This document shows positions 18,914 through 25,188 of a stretch of 50,689 nucleotides of DNA, piece after piece; positions within the stretch are counted from its first letter, which is position 1, and the number at the start of each line of letters is the position of its first letter. Source of the DNA: DASVLX01 sp035552275 (GTDB lineage Bacteria > Actinomycetota > Actinomycetes > Mycobacteriales > Pseudonocardiaceae); assembly GCA_035552275.1 (NCBI GenBank), contig DASZLR010000235.1:1-50689 (forward strand). The letters run 5' to 3'. The position numbers and the translations under genes were made by a program. The notes below the pieces were generated by a model. The model did not search any database. It saw only the letters and a program-made list of their open reading frames with translations, and was not told where the DNA came from.

Positions 18914-19202
18914 CACCAACGCCCGCGTGCGCGCCGTCCTCGCCCCAGATCCGGGTATCGGTGTACGACACCTGGCCGTCGTTGGACCGGAAATCACCGA
19001 AGCAGTAGCGATACTTTCCCTGGTCGTCGCATTCCAGGATCGCGGCCGAGCCGACATGCCCGTCGGTGGCCGGATCGGCCAACTCGCGTATGGCGTAGAA
19101 ACCGCTACCCAACAAGGCGATCATGATGACCACGAACCAGATCCAGACAAGCACACGGTTGGTTCGCGGAAAAATCTCCGCAAAACTCCGGCGTGGACTC
19201 AT
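18825..19202 (-). CDS. Cys-pair membrane protein, second paralogue, C terminus frameshifted
   Basis: A 125-residue paralogue of the gene upstream: MSPRRSFAEIFPRTNRVL plus one membrane helix, a short outer domain with two Cys (ECDDQGKYRYC) followed by GDF, and TDTRIWG. The paralogue then has a second helix and a basic tail. Here that part (ALVLLAAWALGFWYCVYRP, KRRRQRR) lies in a different frame from about 18920 on. The gene has thus lost some 30 codons and shifted frame, and reads into low-complexity sequence antisense to the MFS gene. The ATG overlaps the upstream stop (ATGA). I treat it as a degrading copy, possibly of an immunity-type protein. Confidence 0.65.
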   Translation of the reverse strand: MSPRRSFAEIFPRTNRVLVWIWFVVIMIALLGSGFYAIRELADPATDGHVGSAAILECDDQGKYRYCFGDFRSNDGQVSYTDTRIWGEDGAHAGVGAIGGLGSRVLVLRLPAAQAAATAAAGGGS

Positions 19203-19672
19203 CCCTGACTGACGGCCCTCTGCCGGTGTCGCAACCGCCGCCGTCTGATCGGCAGGTACACGCAGTACAAAAACGACGGAACCCATACCAGCAACAGGAT
19301 CAGAGGGCCGACGATATCGATTGCGATGTCACCGCCATTTCGAGGAATGCTGATCGATTTAGTTGCCGGGTCGCCGTAAGCGGTGTACTTGTCACCCACA
19401 TGATCATAGCCGGCACCAGCAATTTTGGTGTCAGTGATCGACACGCTCCCGTCCGCCGAGGAGAAGTCGCCATAGCAATCAGGGAAGGCGGCGTTATTGC
19501 ATCGTGTCACTACGACGGAGCCGACTTGTCCGGGTGTCGCCAGGGTAGACAAGTCCTTCACGGAGGCTGGAATAAGGGCAGCCAAAGCAATAGTGAACAT
19601 GAGGAAATATAGCCACATGAAAACTCGGAATGTGCGCGGAAACCTACCCGCGAAAGTCCTTCGGTCACTCAT
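19199..19672 (-). CDS. Two-helix membrane protein with an external Cys pair
   Basis: A 157-residue protein: short basic N terminus (MSDRRTFAGRFPRTFRV), membrane helix about 18-36, an ~80-residue domain predicted outside the cell with Cys pair in RCNNAAFPDCYGDF and a DGSVSITDTKI strand, then a second helix (PLILLLVWVPSFLYCVYLPI) and a basic RRRRLRHRQR tail. I do not recognise a named family. Start ATG 19672 overlaps the preceding stop. Its place after a T7SS-type effector gene, and its duplication, would fit a membrane immunity protein or a secretion accessory. That is inference only. Confidence 0.75.
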   Translation of the reverse strand: MSDRRTFAGRFPRTFRVFMWLYFLMFTIALAALIPASVKDLSTLATPGQVGSVVVTRCNNAAFPDCYGDFSSADGSVSITDTKIAGAGYDHVGDKYTAYGDPATKSISIPRNGGDIAIDIVGPLILLLVWVPSFLYCVYLPIRRRRLRHRQRAVSQG

Positions 19673-20427
19673 CCGCGAGCCGCCCGCAGCCGCGCCGCCA
19701 GGTAACTGGCGAGATCACGCTGATCCAACAGACGATCCGCGCACACCAGCGCCGTGCCTTGAGTGTGGGTCAACGAGAACTGTCCCTCCAGGGTCGACAC
19801 CGACAGTCGCTCGCCTTTCAGCGGCTCATTTTCTGGTGTCCAGTAAATTTCGAGAAGACGCGGCGCTGCGCCAGCGCCGGGGTCGGACTCGAATGACTCA
19901 CGCATCCAATCGGCGGCCACACCGCCCGCTGCGTCCGGAGTGGCCAGTGCGTACTGGCGAATCCGACCGAGCGAACCCAAGCCACGTGCAGTGCTTCGTT
20001 CCAGCAACACGATGGGGTCAGGATGCACCTCGTCCCGCAGGCCGAACAGTCGAAGATCACCGACCCGAAGCTGTCCAGGCACCGAACAGATCCCGACAAA
20101 CTGTGGCTGTTTGCGCGCGCCCAGGATGAATCCCAGTTTCGGTTGGATGTTGTAGGAAGGCTCGCCGCCAGGTTCGGCCGAGTCGATCCGGCGCAGCAGT
20201 TTGCGATACTCAAGGAAGCCAAGTGCCTGCTGGGCCAATTCGACGCGCTCCGCTTCGGCCAACCCGAGCCATCGCTGCCACACCTCATCGTCCAGCACCG
20301 AGAAGAACGACTCGGAGAACACGCACAGGTCGACATCGGTGAGCTGCGGCAGCGGGACCGTTCCGCGGTCCTGCGTTTCAGCGAACAACTGCTCAGCTTC
20401 GGCGATATCCCGTTCCTGGGTCTGCGG
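19669..20427 (-). CDS. Unknown protein encoded in the T7SS effector operon
   Basis: A 252-residue soluble, acidic protein without signal peptide. The start ATG 20427 (MPQTQERDI) has GACGAGGAA six to ten bases upstream; the frame from 20496 is longer but unlikely. The protein has an N-terminal helical part up to about 80 (LTDVDLCVFSESFF, WQRWLGLAEAERVELAQQAL), then a mixed part with FILGARKQPQFVGICSVPGQ, and a C-terminal part with LEIYWTPENEP. I cannot assign a family. It lies 41 bp after the effector and is coupled to the membrane gene by ATGA. A chaperone for the effector (EspG-like role) or an immunity factor are both possible; no motif decides. Confidence 0.7.
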   Translation of the reverse strand, partial: PQTQERDIAEAEQLFAETQDRGTVPLPQLTDVDLCVFSESFFSVLDDEVWQRWLGLAEAERVELAQQALGFLEYRKLLRRIDSAEPGGEPSYNIQPKLGFILGARKQPQFVGICSVPGQLRVGDLRLFGLRDEVHPDPIVLLERSTARGLGSLGRIRQYALATPDAAGGVAADWMRESFESDPGAGAAPRLLEIYWTPENEPLKGERLSVSTLEGQFSLTHTQGTALVCADRLLDQRDLASYLAARLRAARG

Positions 20428-20468
20428 CATCACATTCCTCGTCTCGGTACGCACAGAGATAGCAGGTC

Positions 20469-21644
20469 TCAGAACAAGCTGGTGACGGCGTGCCACGCCG
20501 ACGATGCCGCATGGGCAACGTCCTTGGCTCCGCCGACTGCGACATTCGCCACCGCGCCAGCGGCCTTGTTGACGACATCGTGGACAGCCGGAATGTGGTA
20601 CAGGGCGTCTCCAGCCAGATACAAGCCGGTGCCCGCCGCGACCGCTTCACCGGCGACTGGAATCCAGTCTGCCGAGGCGTTCACCGCGAGCAACGCCGTT
20701 GCCGTTCCGGCGATGTTGGCGCCTGCGGCGACCTGCTTCACCGTGCCAGCCGCGCCTGTCTCTTCGGGATGAAGAATGGTGTAGACGTCGCCGACGACCG
20801 CCAGGCCGCCCATCACCTTCGACGCTGCGCCTGCGGCCTTGGCGATACTCAGACCGGTTTCCGCGCTACTCACCGCACCATCGGCACCAGCGATCGCCGC
20901 CTTGGCTCCCTGGTCGTACTTGGCAAAGGCGCTCGTAACGTCCTCCATTGACGCCGCGCCGTTGTCGAAGTCGTGGGCGACGCTGCCGACTTGGTCGTCG
21001 AACGCTTGCTGCAAGGTCGAGTCGAGTTCGGTACGGGCTGCCTTGGCCGCGTCGACTCCTTTGCCAGCAGACTTTGCCCATGCCTCCAGCTGCTTGTCCA
21101 GCCACAAATCGGACGCCGAGAAATCCAGCGGCATGTGCGCCCAGTCGTTTGCCTCGGCGTAAGGCTTGAGCTTCTCCAGGAACTCATTGAAGGCGCTCTT
21201 CTCGCCCTCGATCTCGTGGGCGGCGCTGTCGCCGGCCTTGTTCACGTCGTCCTGGGCGGCGCTGGCCGCCGACTGGGCCGCGGTGACGTGCGCCTGGGTG
21301 TTCGGGTCGTTGGCCTTGGCGGCGTTGTTCGCGGTGGTCACCGCGTCGGCGACGCTCTTCTGCGCCCGCTGCAACACGCCCGCGTAGCCGCGGATCGCGT
21401 TGGCGACGTTGTGCAGCGGCGACTCCATGCTGCCCACGCCGTGTGCCACATCGCCGGTGAACGTGCCGTACTTGTTCGCCGCGTCGCCGGTCCAGTCGGC
21501 CCCGGCCTGGATGCCCTGGGTCGTCTTCAGCGTGTTCGCGCCCAGATCGCCGACCTTGCCGGCGTGCTGGTCGAGCTGGTCGGCGAGCTGCATCAGCGCG
21601 GACGGGTCGCCGGCCGGCGCGTTGATCGTGACGTCGCCGCTCAT
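20469..21644 (-). CDS. Type VII secretion effector with T7SS-signal/WXG-type N terminus
   Basis: A 391-residue protein. The N terminus MSGDVTINAPAGDPSALMQL and the WTG turn at 51-53 between two helices match the actinobacterial T7SS-secretion-signal/WXG100-like fold. Residues 85-260 are Ala-rich helices (SVADAVTTANNAAKAND, AAKAARTELDSTLQQAF). Residues 265-391 are Gly/Ala-rich and hydrophobic, with GGLAVVGDVYTILHPE and two glycine-zipper-like stretches (about 298-340 and 355-385), suggesting membrane insertion. No enzyme motif is visible. The ATG overlaps the stop of the EspC-like gene. By position and layout it is a likely secreted effector or toxin; the secretion machine itself is not in the window. 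Confidence 0.75.
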   Translation of the reverse strand: MSGDVTINAPAGDPSALMQLADQLDQHAGKVGDLGANTLKTTQGIQAGADWTGDAANKYGTFTGDVAHGVGSMESPLHNVANAIRGYAGVLQRAQKSVADAVTTANNAAKANDPNTQAHVTAAQSAASAAQDDVNKAGDSAAHEIEGEKSAFNEFLEKLKPYAEANDWAHMPLDFSASDLWLDKQLEAWAKSAGKGVDAAKAARTELDSTLQQAFDDQVGSVAHDFDNGAASMEDVTSAFAKYDQGAKAAIAGADGAVSSAETGLSIAKAAGAASKVMGGLAVVGDVYTILHPEETGAAGTVKQVAAGANIAGTATALLAVNASADWIPVAGEAVAAGTGLYLAGDALYHIPAVHDVVNKAAGAVANVAVGGAKDVAHAASSAWHAVTSLF

Positions 21645-21952
21645 CGCGCACCATGCGGGCCGGCCGCGTTGATGTTGCTGGTGTTGCTGGACTCGGTTTT
21701 CGCGTACTCGGTCGCGTTCTGTTTCAGGCCGGCGGCGATGAAGGTGAGCGCCTTTCCGGTGGACAGCAGCGCCTTCGCGCTCGACTCGGTGAATCCGGTG
21801 AGCGCGCTGGTCAGTCCGGGATGCCCGGCCGCGCTTGTCATTCCACCCAACACCTCGACCACCCCGGATGTCGCTGTCTCACAGTCACCGAACAAGGACG
21901 CCACCTTGTTCACGCCCGCCGAAAGTTCATTCGTGTTGACCGACATTGACAT
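21641..21952 (-). CDS. EspC-like type VII secretion protein
   Basis: A 103-residue, Cys-poor helical protein beginning MSMSVNTNELSAGVNKVASLF, with small-residue-rich helices on both sides of a central turn (GGMTSAAGHPGLTSAL) and a YAKTE near the C terminus. Length and pattern match the EspC/ESX small secreted proteins. The YxxxE-like ending is the usual T7SS export signal (here Y-A-K-T-E). AGGGGA sits five bases before ATG 21952. It is the first gene of a five-gene operon and probably pairs with the effector encoded next. Confidence 0.72.
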   Translation of the reverse strand: MSMSVNTNELSAGVNKVASLFGDCETATSGVVEVLGGMTSAAGHPGLTSALTGFTESSAKALLSTGKALTFIAAGLKQNATEYAKTESSNTSNINAAGPHGAR

Positions 21953-22012
21953 GGCAATCCCCTGACGACCGCTCTCCCGCTGTCACCGGGCACGGTAGCG
22001 GCCCGGTGGTGG

Positions 22013-22306
22013 CTAGTCCAGCCACGCGAGCTGAACGTCAGCTATGAGTTGATGCAGCCTCAGCACCTGCTCAGCGGACGACGCGTGATGGGTAGCGCCG
22101 CTGGGCTCGTAGAAGATCGTGTCGCCGTCCTCGCCGGCGGTCAGCTCCATGCCCCAGCCGAGGAACGGCCGCCCGCCGCGGTGGAAAACCCCGTAGATCG
22201 CGAACAGTCGAGGTCGGAAATACTCGGCGTCGGCCCGCAGTTGCGCCAACAGCGCGGTGCTGTCGGTGGCCCTGTCTATCGTGAGTTCTTGGAGCGTGCT
22301 GGTCAT
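22013..22306 (-). CDS. Hypothetical protein (97 aa)
   Basis: Starts at ATG 22306 behind GAGGAGAACG, rather than the longer frame from 22384 that lacks a ribosome site. The protein is acidic and soluble: an N-terminal helix (LAQLRADAEYFRPRLFAIYG), a small beta region (GRPFLGWGMELTAGEDGDTIFYEPSG) and a C-terminal helix (AEQVLRLHQLIADVQLAWLD). I do not recognise the family. It is divergent from the XRE regulator, sharing a promoter region with inverted repeats, and may be controlled by it. Confidence 0.7.
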   Translation of the reverse strand: MTSTLQELTIDRATDSTALLAQLRADAEYFRPRLFAIYGVFHRGGRPFLGWGMELTAGEDGDTIFYEPSGATHHASSAEQVLRLHQLIADVQLAWLD

Positions 22307-22396
22307 CTCGTTCTCCTCGGCGCGTAGAAACGAACTGCTGCGGAGACGGTGGCAGCGTGCGGAAACCGATTGCAAGACAACCAAACGAGTGATTGT

Positions 22397-22428
22397 CGTG
22401 CCACCCTGGCACGGGCAAGGCTCGTGCC
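22397..22428. promoter_or_regulatory. Candidate operator of the XRE regulator
   Basis: CGTGCC (22397-22402) and GGCACG (22408-22413) form an inverted repeat with a 5-bp centre. A third CGTGCC half-site (22423-22428) touches the start codon, pairing in turn with the middle half-site. Three half-sites directly before an XRE gene suggest autoregulation. Confidence 0.5.
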
Positions 22429-23283
22429 GTGACCGAGAAACCCAAGCCCCCGAATTCCAGCATCCGATCCCGCCGCGTCTCAGCCGAACTGCGCCAGCTG
22501 CGCACCGACCAGAACATGACCGAGGCCCAGGTCGCCAAGGCGCTGGGCATGTCGGCCAGCAAGGTCAGCAGAATCGAGACCGGCGAGCGCGGCCTGACCA
22601 TCATCGACGTGGCGAACATGCTCGGCCTGTACCAAGTGCCGCAGCACCGCCGCGACCAACTCCTTGACCTGGTAAGGAAAGCCGACGAGCGTGGCCTGTG
22701 GTTCGCCCAGGGTTCCGGGCTGCCCGAGCTGTGGCAGACGCTGATCGACTTCGAGCGCCGGGCCAACCGCATCCAGAACTACGAGGCGCTGGTGGTGCCT
22801 GGTCTGTTGCAAACCGCCGACTACTGCGGCGCGATGATTCAGGGCGTCAGCAGGGCGATCACCGAGGGCGAACTGGACAAGCTGGTCGGCGCGCGGATGG
22901 CCCGCCAGGCGATCCTGCGCCGGCGCGATGTCGAGTATCTGGCGGTGGTGAGCGAGGCCGCCTTGCAGCAGGTGATTGGCGATTCGAGCACGCAGCGTAG
23001 GCAACTACGCCGTTTGGTGGACGAGGCGGACCGGCCGAACGTCACGATCCGTGTCATTCCTCGTGCCAGTGGTGCACACGCGGGGTTGGAAGGGCCGTTC
23101 CAGACCCTGGACTTTCCGGACGAGCCAAGCGTGATCTATGTGGAGAACCAGACAACCTGCCTGTTCATGGAGGAGAAGGACGACCTGGAGGCGTACCGGC
23201 TGAGGCTCAGCAATATCCTTGGTGTAGCCCTGAGCCCGGCCAAGTCGGTGGATCTGATCTCCGCGCTGGCCGAGCAGCTATGA
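22429..23283 (+). CDS. XRE-family regulator with DUF5753 domain (WhiJ-like)
   Basis: A 284-residue DNA-binding regulator. Residues 18-72 are a Cro/CI helix-turn-helix (LRQLRTDQNMTEAQVAKAL, SASKVSRIETGERGL). The rest is DUF5753 with the conserved YEALVVPGLLQTADY, SEAALQQVIG and IRVIPRASGAHAGLEGPF. This is the large actinobacterial WhiJ/XRE type, usually paired with a DUF397 protein, as here 13 bp downstream. Members act in developmental and antibiotic regulation in Streptomyces. GTG 22429 (MTEKPKPPN) is chosen because the upstream residues of the longer frame would cover the inverted repeats. Confidence 0.9.
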   Translation: MTEKPKPPNSSIRSRRVSAELRQLRTDQNMTEAQVAKALGMSASKVSRIETGERGLTIIDVANMLGLYQVPQHRRDQLLDLVRKADERGLWFAQGSGLPELWQTLIDFERRANRIQNYEALVVPGLLQTADYCGAMIQGVSRAITEGELDKLVGARMARQAILRRRDVEYLAVVSEAALQQVIGDSSTQRRQLRRLVDEADRPNVTIRVIPRASGAHAGLEGPFQTLDFPDEPSVIYVENQTTCLFMEEKDDLEAYRLRLSNILGVALSPAKSVDLISALAEQL

Positions 23284-23296
23284 GCGAGGAGTCGCC

Positions 23297-23482
23297 ATGT
23301 TTAACCTGGATGTCCGCACCGCCCAATGGCGCAAGAGCTCCCGCAGCACGTCCAACGCCAACTGCGTGGAGGTCGCGTTCGCCGGCCCGGCCGTCGGCGT
23401 CCGCGACTCGAAGAACACCACCGGCCCGGTGCTCGCCTTCCCGGCCGCCGAGTGGAGTGCCTTTATTCAGACGAGCGCCTAA
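23297..23482 (+). CDS. DUF397 protein, partner of the XRE regulator
   Basis: A 61-residue DUF397 protein. The family pattern is complete: WRKSSRSTSNANCVEVAFAG, VGVRDSKNTTGPVLAF and a final EWSAFI. GAGGAG precedes ATG 23297. DUF397 proteins are almost always encoded next to XRE/DUF5753 regulators and are thought to bind and modulate them. The first copy of the structured RNA begins about 26 bases after its stop. Confidence 0.93.
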   Translation: MFNLDVRTAQWRKSSRSTSNANCVEVAFAGPAVGVRDSKNTTGPVLAFPAAEWSAFIQTSA

Positions 23483-23507
23483 CGAGCCGTTGTAGTACAC
23501 TGAGTCC

Positions 23508-23590
23508 TGAGAGTTCGGCCCCGTGGGGGTCGGGCGAGTCGTAAGGCCAGGTGCCCCGGGGTATACCGGGAGCCTGGTCTTGCGCATATC
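23508..23590 (+). ncRNA. Structured RNA of the DUF3800 module, copy 1
   Basis: First of four similar ~83-nt elements. It begins GAGAG seven bases after a TACACT -10 box (23496-23501). Stem 1 is CGGCCCC-GTG-GGGGTCG. A second, bipartite stem follows: GCGAG pairs with CTTGC and encloses GCCAGG/CCTGGT with an inner CCCGG/CCGGG hairpin. The RNA runs toward the 3' end of the convergent DUF3800-A gene and stops about ten bases before it. No T-run follows, so the 3' end is approximate. Confidence 0.75.
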
Positions 23591-23599
23591 TGGGCCCGA

Positions 23600-24193
23600 T
23601 CAACAGCGCGTCTGCACCTCAACGTCGTGCAGGCAGTCGCCCAGCAACCCCCGCCAGTCCGAATCGCCATGCCGGTGCGCCCGAACGGCGCCGGCCACGA
23701 TGTCGGCCACCCAGAACAATGGCTCAACCAGACCACGTTGATGATGGATCTGGAAGTGTGACCCTTCAGGCAAACAGTACCGAGCGTTCCGCACCGTCTT
23801 GACGTCCCGCCGATTCAGGTCCGATTCGCGGGCCTCCATGTGCAGATCACCGACGCCGAGCGCGTGCAGTTCGAGCACCAGCCGCGTCAGGCAAGCCACT
23901 CGTGCTCGTTCTTGGCGGCGAAGCGGCACCGGCGACCCGACCGTGACGACGTGGAATCCATCGAGATCAGCTACCCGTTTGACGGCATAGCGTCGCCACT
24001 CGTCGTTCATCTCCTTCCAATGCGACTTGCCGGCCCGGCGACGACCGCGAAAGTCGCGCATGGCTTCACGGACGTCGTCGTGGACGGTCGGATCGAAGAT
24101 CGCGGCGGCGAGGACGTAGAAGCCGTCGTCGGGATGTTCGTGGAAGGACTCGTCAGCGAACGCGGACAGCGGAGGGTCTTGGGCCGAATGCAC
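23600..24193 (-). CDS. DUF3800 protein A
   Basis: A 197-residue DUF3800 protein. The N-terminal AFADESF (Asp, Glu) and the C-terminal WVADIVAGA (Asp) are the conserved acidic positions of this RNase H-like family, with HMEARESDLNRRD between. The reaction is not established. It is about two thirds identical by eye to DUF3800-B. The frame could begin at TTG 24196. I choose GTG 24193 because TAGTCT lies exactly six bases upstream, giving a leaderless message; DUF3800-B has the same geometry. Structured RNAs flank it: copy 1 meets its 3' end head-on and copy 2 is divergent from its promoter. Confidence 0.85.
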   Translation of the reverse strand: MHSAQDPPLSAFADESFHEHPDDGFYVLAAAIFDPTVHDDVREAMRDFRGRRRAGKSHWKEMNDEWRRYAVKRVADLDGFHVVTVGSPVPLRRQERARVACLTRLVLELHALGVGDLHMEARESDLNRRDVKTVRNARYCLPEGSHFQIHHQRGLVEPLFWVADIVAGAVRAHRHGDSDWRGLLGDCLHDVEVQTRC

Positions 24194-24199
24194 CAACCA

Positions 24200-24240
24200 A
24201 GACTAGCCCAGTTGATCGCTTGTCTGGCGCTTGCTACGAT
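24200..24240. promoter_or_regulatory. Overlapping divergent promoters: RNA copy 2 and DUF3800-A
   Basis: Plus strand: -35 TTGATC (24212-24217), 17-bp spacer, -10 TACGAT (24235-24240) for RNA copy 2. Minus strand: -10 TAGTCT (24205-24200), six bases before the DUF3800-A GTG. The two transcription starts are about 55 bp apart, so the promoters must share DNA and may exclude each other. The same block recurs before DUF3800-B. Confidence 0.7.
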
Positions 24241-24246
24241 GGGCGG

Positions 24247-24330
24247 TGAGAGTTCGACACCGTGGGTGTCGGGCGAGTCGTAAGGCCAGGTGCACCGGGG
24301 CAGACCGGAAACCTGGCCTTGCGCATGTCC
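24247..24330 (+). ncRNA. Structured RNA of the DUF3800 module, copy 2
   Basis: Starts GTGAGAG seven bases after the TACGAT -10 box. Stem 1 is a perfect CGACACC-GTG-GGTGTCG (24255-24271). GCGAG (24273-24277) pairs with CTTGC (24318-24322) around GCCAGGT/ACCTGGC, with inner CCGG/CCGG. Unlike copies 1, 3 and 4 it does not face a gene end; copy 3 follows 45 bp later on the same strand. Confidence 0.78.
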
Positions 24331-24374
24331 GGCACGCGCCAGAGCCTGACTGTCCTTTGTGGTACGCTTGGGCT

Positions 24375-24457
24375 TGAGAGCTTCACACCGTGGGTGTTGA
24401 GCGAGTCGTCAGGCCAGGTGACCCGGGGCATTACCGGGAGCCTGGCCTTGCGCATGT
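24375..24457 (+). ncRNA. Structured RNA of the DUF3800 module, copy 3
   Basis: Follows the -10 box TACGCT (24363-24368). Stem 1 is less perfect (ACACC-GTG-GGTGT with a C-U mismatch, then extended outward by U-G and U-A). Stem 2 keeps GCGAG/CTTGC, GCCAGG/CCTGGC and inner CCCGG/CCGGG. Its 3' end touches the stop codon of the convergent DUF3800-B gene. Confidence 0.75.
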
Positions 24458-25047
24458 CAACAGCCCGTCGGCACCTCAACCTCGTGCAAGCAGGCCACCA
24501 AGAGCTCTCGCCAGCCCGAATCATTTTGCCGATGCGCCCGGATCGCCCCTGCCACGATGTCCGCGACCCAGAACAACGGCTCGTCCACACCAAACCGGTG
24601 GTGGACTTGGAAATCCGTGCCGCCGGGCAGGGCGAACCGAGCGTTGAGAACCGTCCTCACGTCCCGCCGGTTCAACTCCGGTTGACGAGCCTCCATGTGC
24701 AGTGCGCGGACGCCGAGTGCGTGCAGTTCCCATACCAACCGGGTCAGACAGGCCGCTCGTGCTCGTTCCTGACGTCGGCTCGGCACCGGTGAACCAATGG
24801 TGACGACATGGAAGCCGTCGAGATCGGCGACGGTCTTGATTGCCGTGCGTCGCTGATAACGCTCCAAATCCTTCCAGTGCAGCTTGCTTGGATGGCGGCC
24901 ACGAAGGCCACGCATGACCGCCCGGACATCTTCGTGCGCCGACGGTTCGAAGATCGCGGCAGCCAGAATGTAGAAGCCGTCGTCGGGGTGCTCCTGGAAG
25001 GACTCGTCGGCGAACGCGGACAGCGGAGGATCTTGAGCCGAATGCAC
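24457..25047 (-). CDS. DUF3800 protein B
   Basis: A 196-residue paralogue of DUF3800-A with the same conserved acids (AFADESF near residue 15, HMEARQPELNRRD, WVADIVAGA). The first 18 residues and the MxxFHVVT/GSPVP core are nearly identical between copies, whereas 45-65 and the C-terminal tail differ, so both copies look maintained rather than recently copied. Start GTG 25047 lies six bases after TAGTCT (25059-25054). Its 3' end meets RNA copy 3 and its promoter is divergent from RNA copy 4. No premature stop or frameshift is visible. Confidence 0.85.
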   Translation of the reverse strand: MHSAQDPPLSAFADESFQEHPDDGFYILAAAIFEPSAHEDVRAVMRGLRGRHPSKLHWKDLERYQRRTAIKTVADLDGFHVVTIGSPVPSRRQERARAACLTRLVWELHALGVRALHMEARQPELNRRDVRTVLNARFALPGGTDFQVHHRFGVDEPLFWVADIVAGAIRAHRQNDSGWRELLVACLHEVEVPTGC

Positions 25048-25053
25048 CAACAG

Positions 25054-25094
25054 AGACTAGACCAGTTGATCGCTTGTCTGGCGCTTGCTACGAT
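25054..25094. promoter_or_regulatory. Overlapping divergent promoters: RNA copy 4 and DUF3800-B
   Basis: Plus strand: TTGATC (25066-25071), 17-bp spacer, TACGAT (25089-25094). Minus strand: TAGTCT (25059-25054), then six bases to GTG 25047. The block from the -35 to the -10 of the RNA promoter is identical to that before copy 2, which argues for conserved function. Confidence 0.7.
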
Positions 25095-25100
25095 TCGTGT

Positions 25101-25184
25101 CGAGAGTTCGGCGCCGTGGGTGTCGGGCGAGTCGTAGGGCCAGGTGACCTGGGGTATACCGGGAGCCTGGTCTTGCGCATGTCC
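25101..25184 (+). ncRNA. Structured RNA of the DUF3800 module, copy 4
   Basis: Starts seven to eight bases after TACGAT. Stem 1 is CGGCGCC-GTG-GGTGTCG with two G-U pairs. The second part has GCGAG/CTTGC, CCAGG/CCTGG and an inner CCTGG/CCGGG helix with a U-G pair. It ends about five bases before the stop of the convergent Abi-alpha-like gene. Confidence 0.75.
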
Positions 25185-25188
25185 GGAG

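Larger units (their letters stand above)
23508..25184. repeat. Tandem duplication of the RNA/DUF3800 unit
   Basis: The block consists of RNA1, DUF3800-A (reverse), RNA2, RNA3, DUF3800-B (reverse), RNA4. RNA1 to RNA2 spans 739 bp start to start, and RNA3 to RNA4 726 bp. Both proteins and the shared promoter regions upstream of RNA2 and RNA4 are closely similar, so a unit of about 0.83 kb was duplicated. Confidence 0.8.

Noticed and set aside
23508..25184. CRISPR array
   Set aside because: The repeats are long, structured, far apart and separated by genes; no spacers or cas genes are present.
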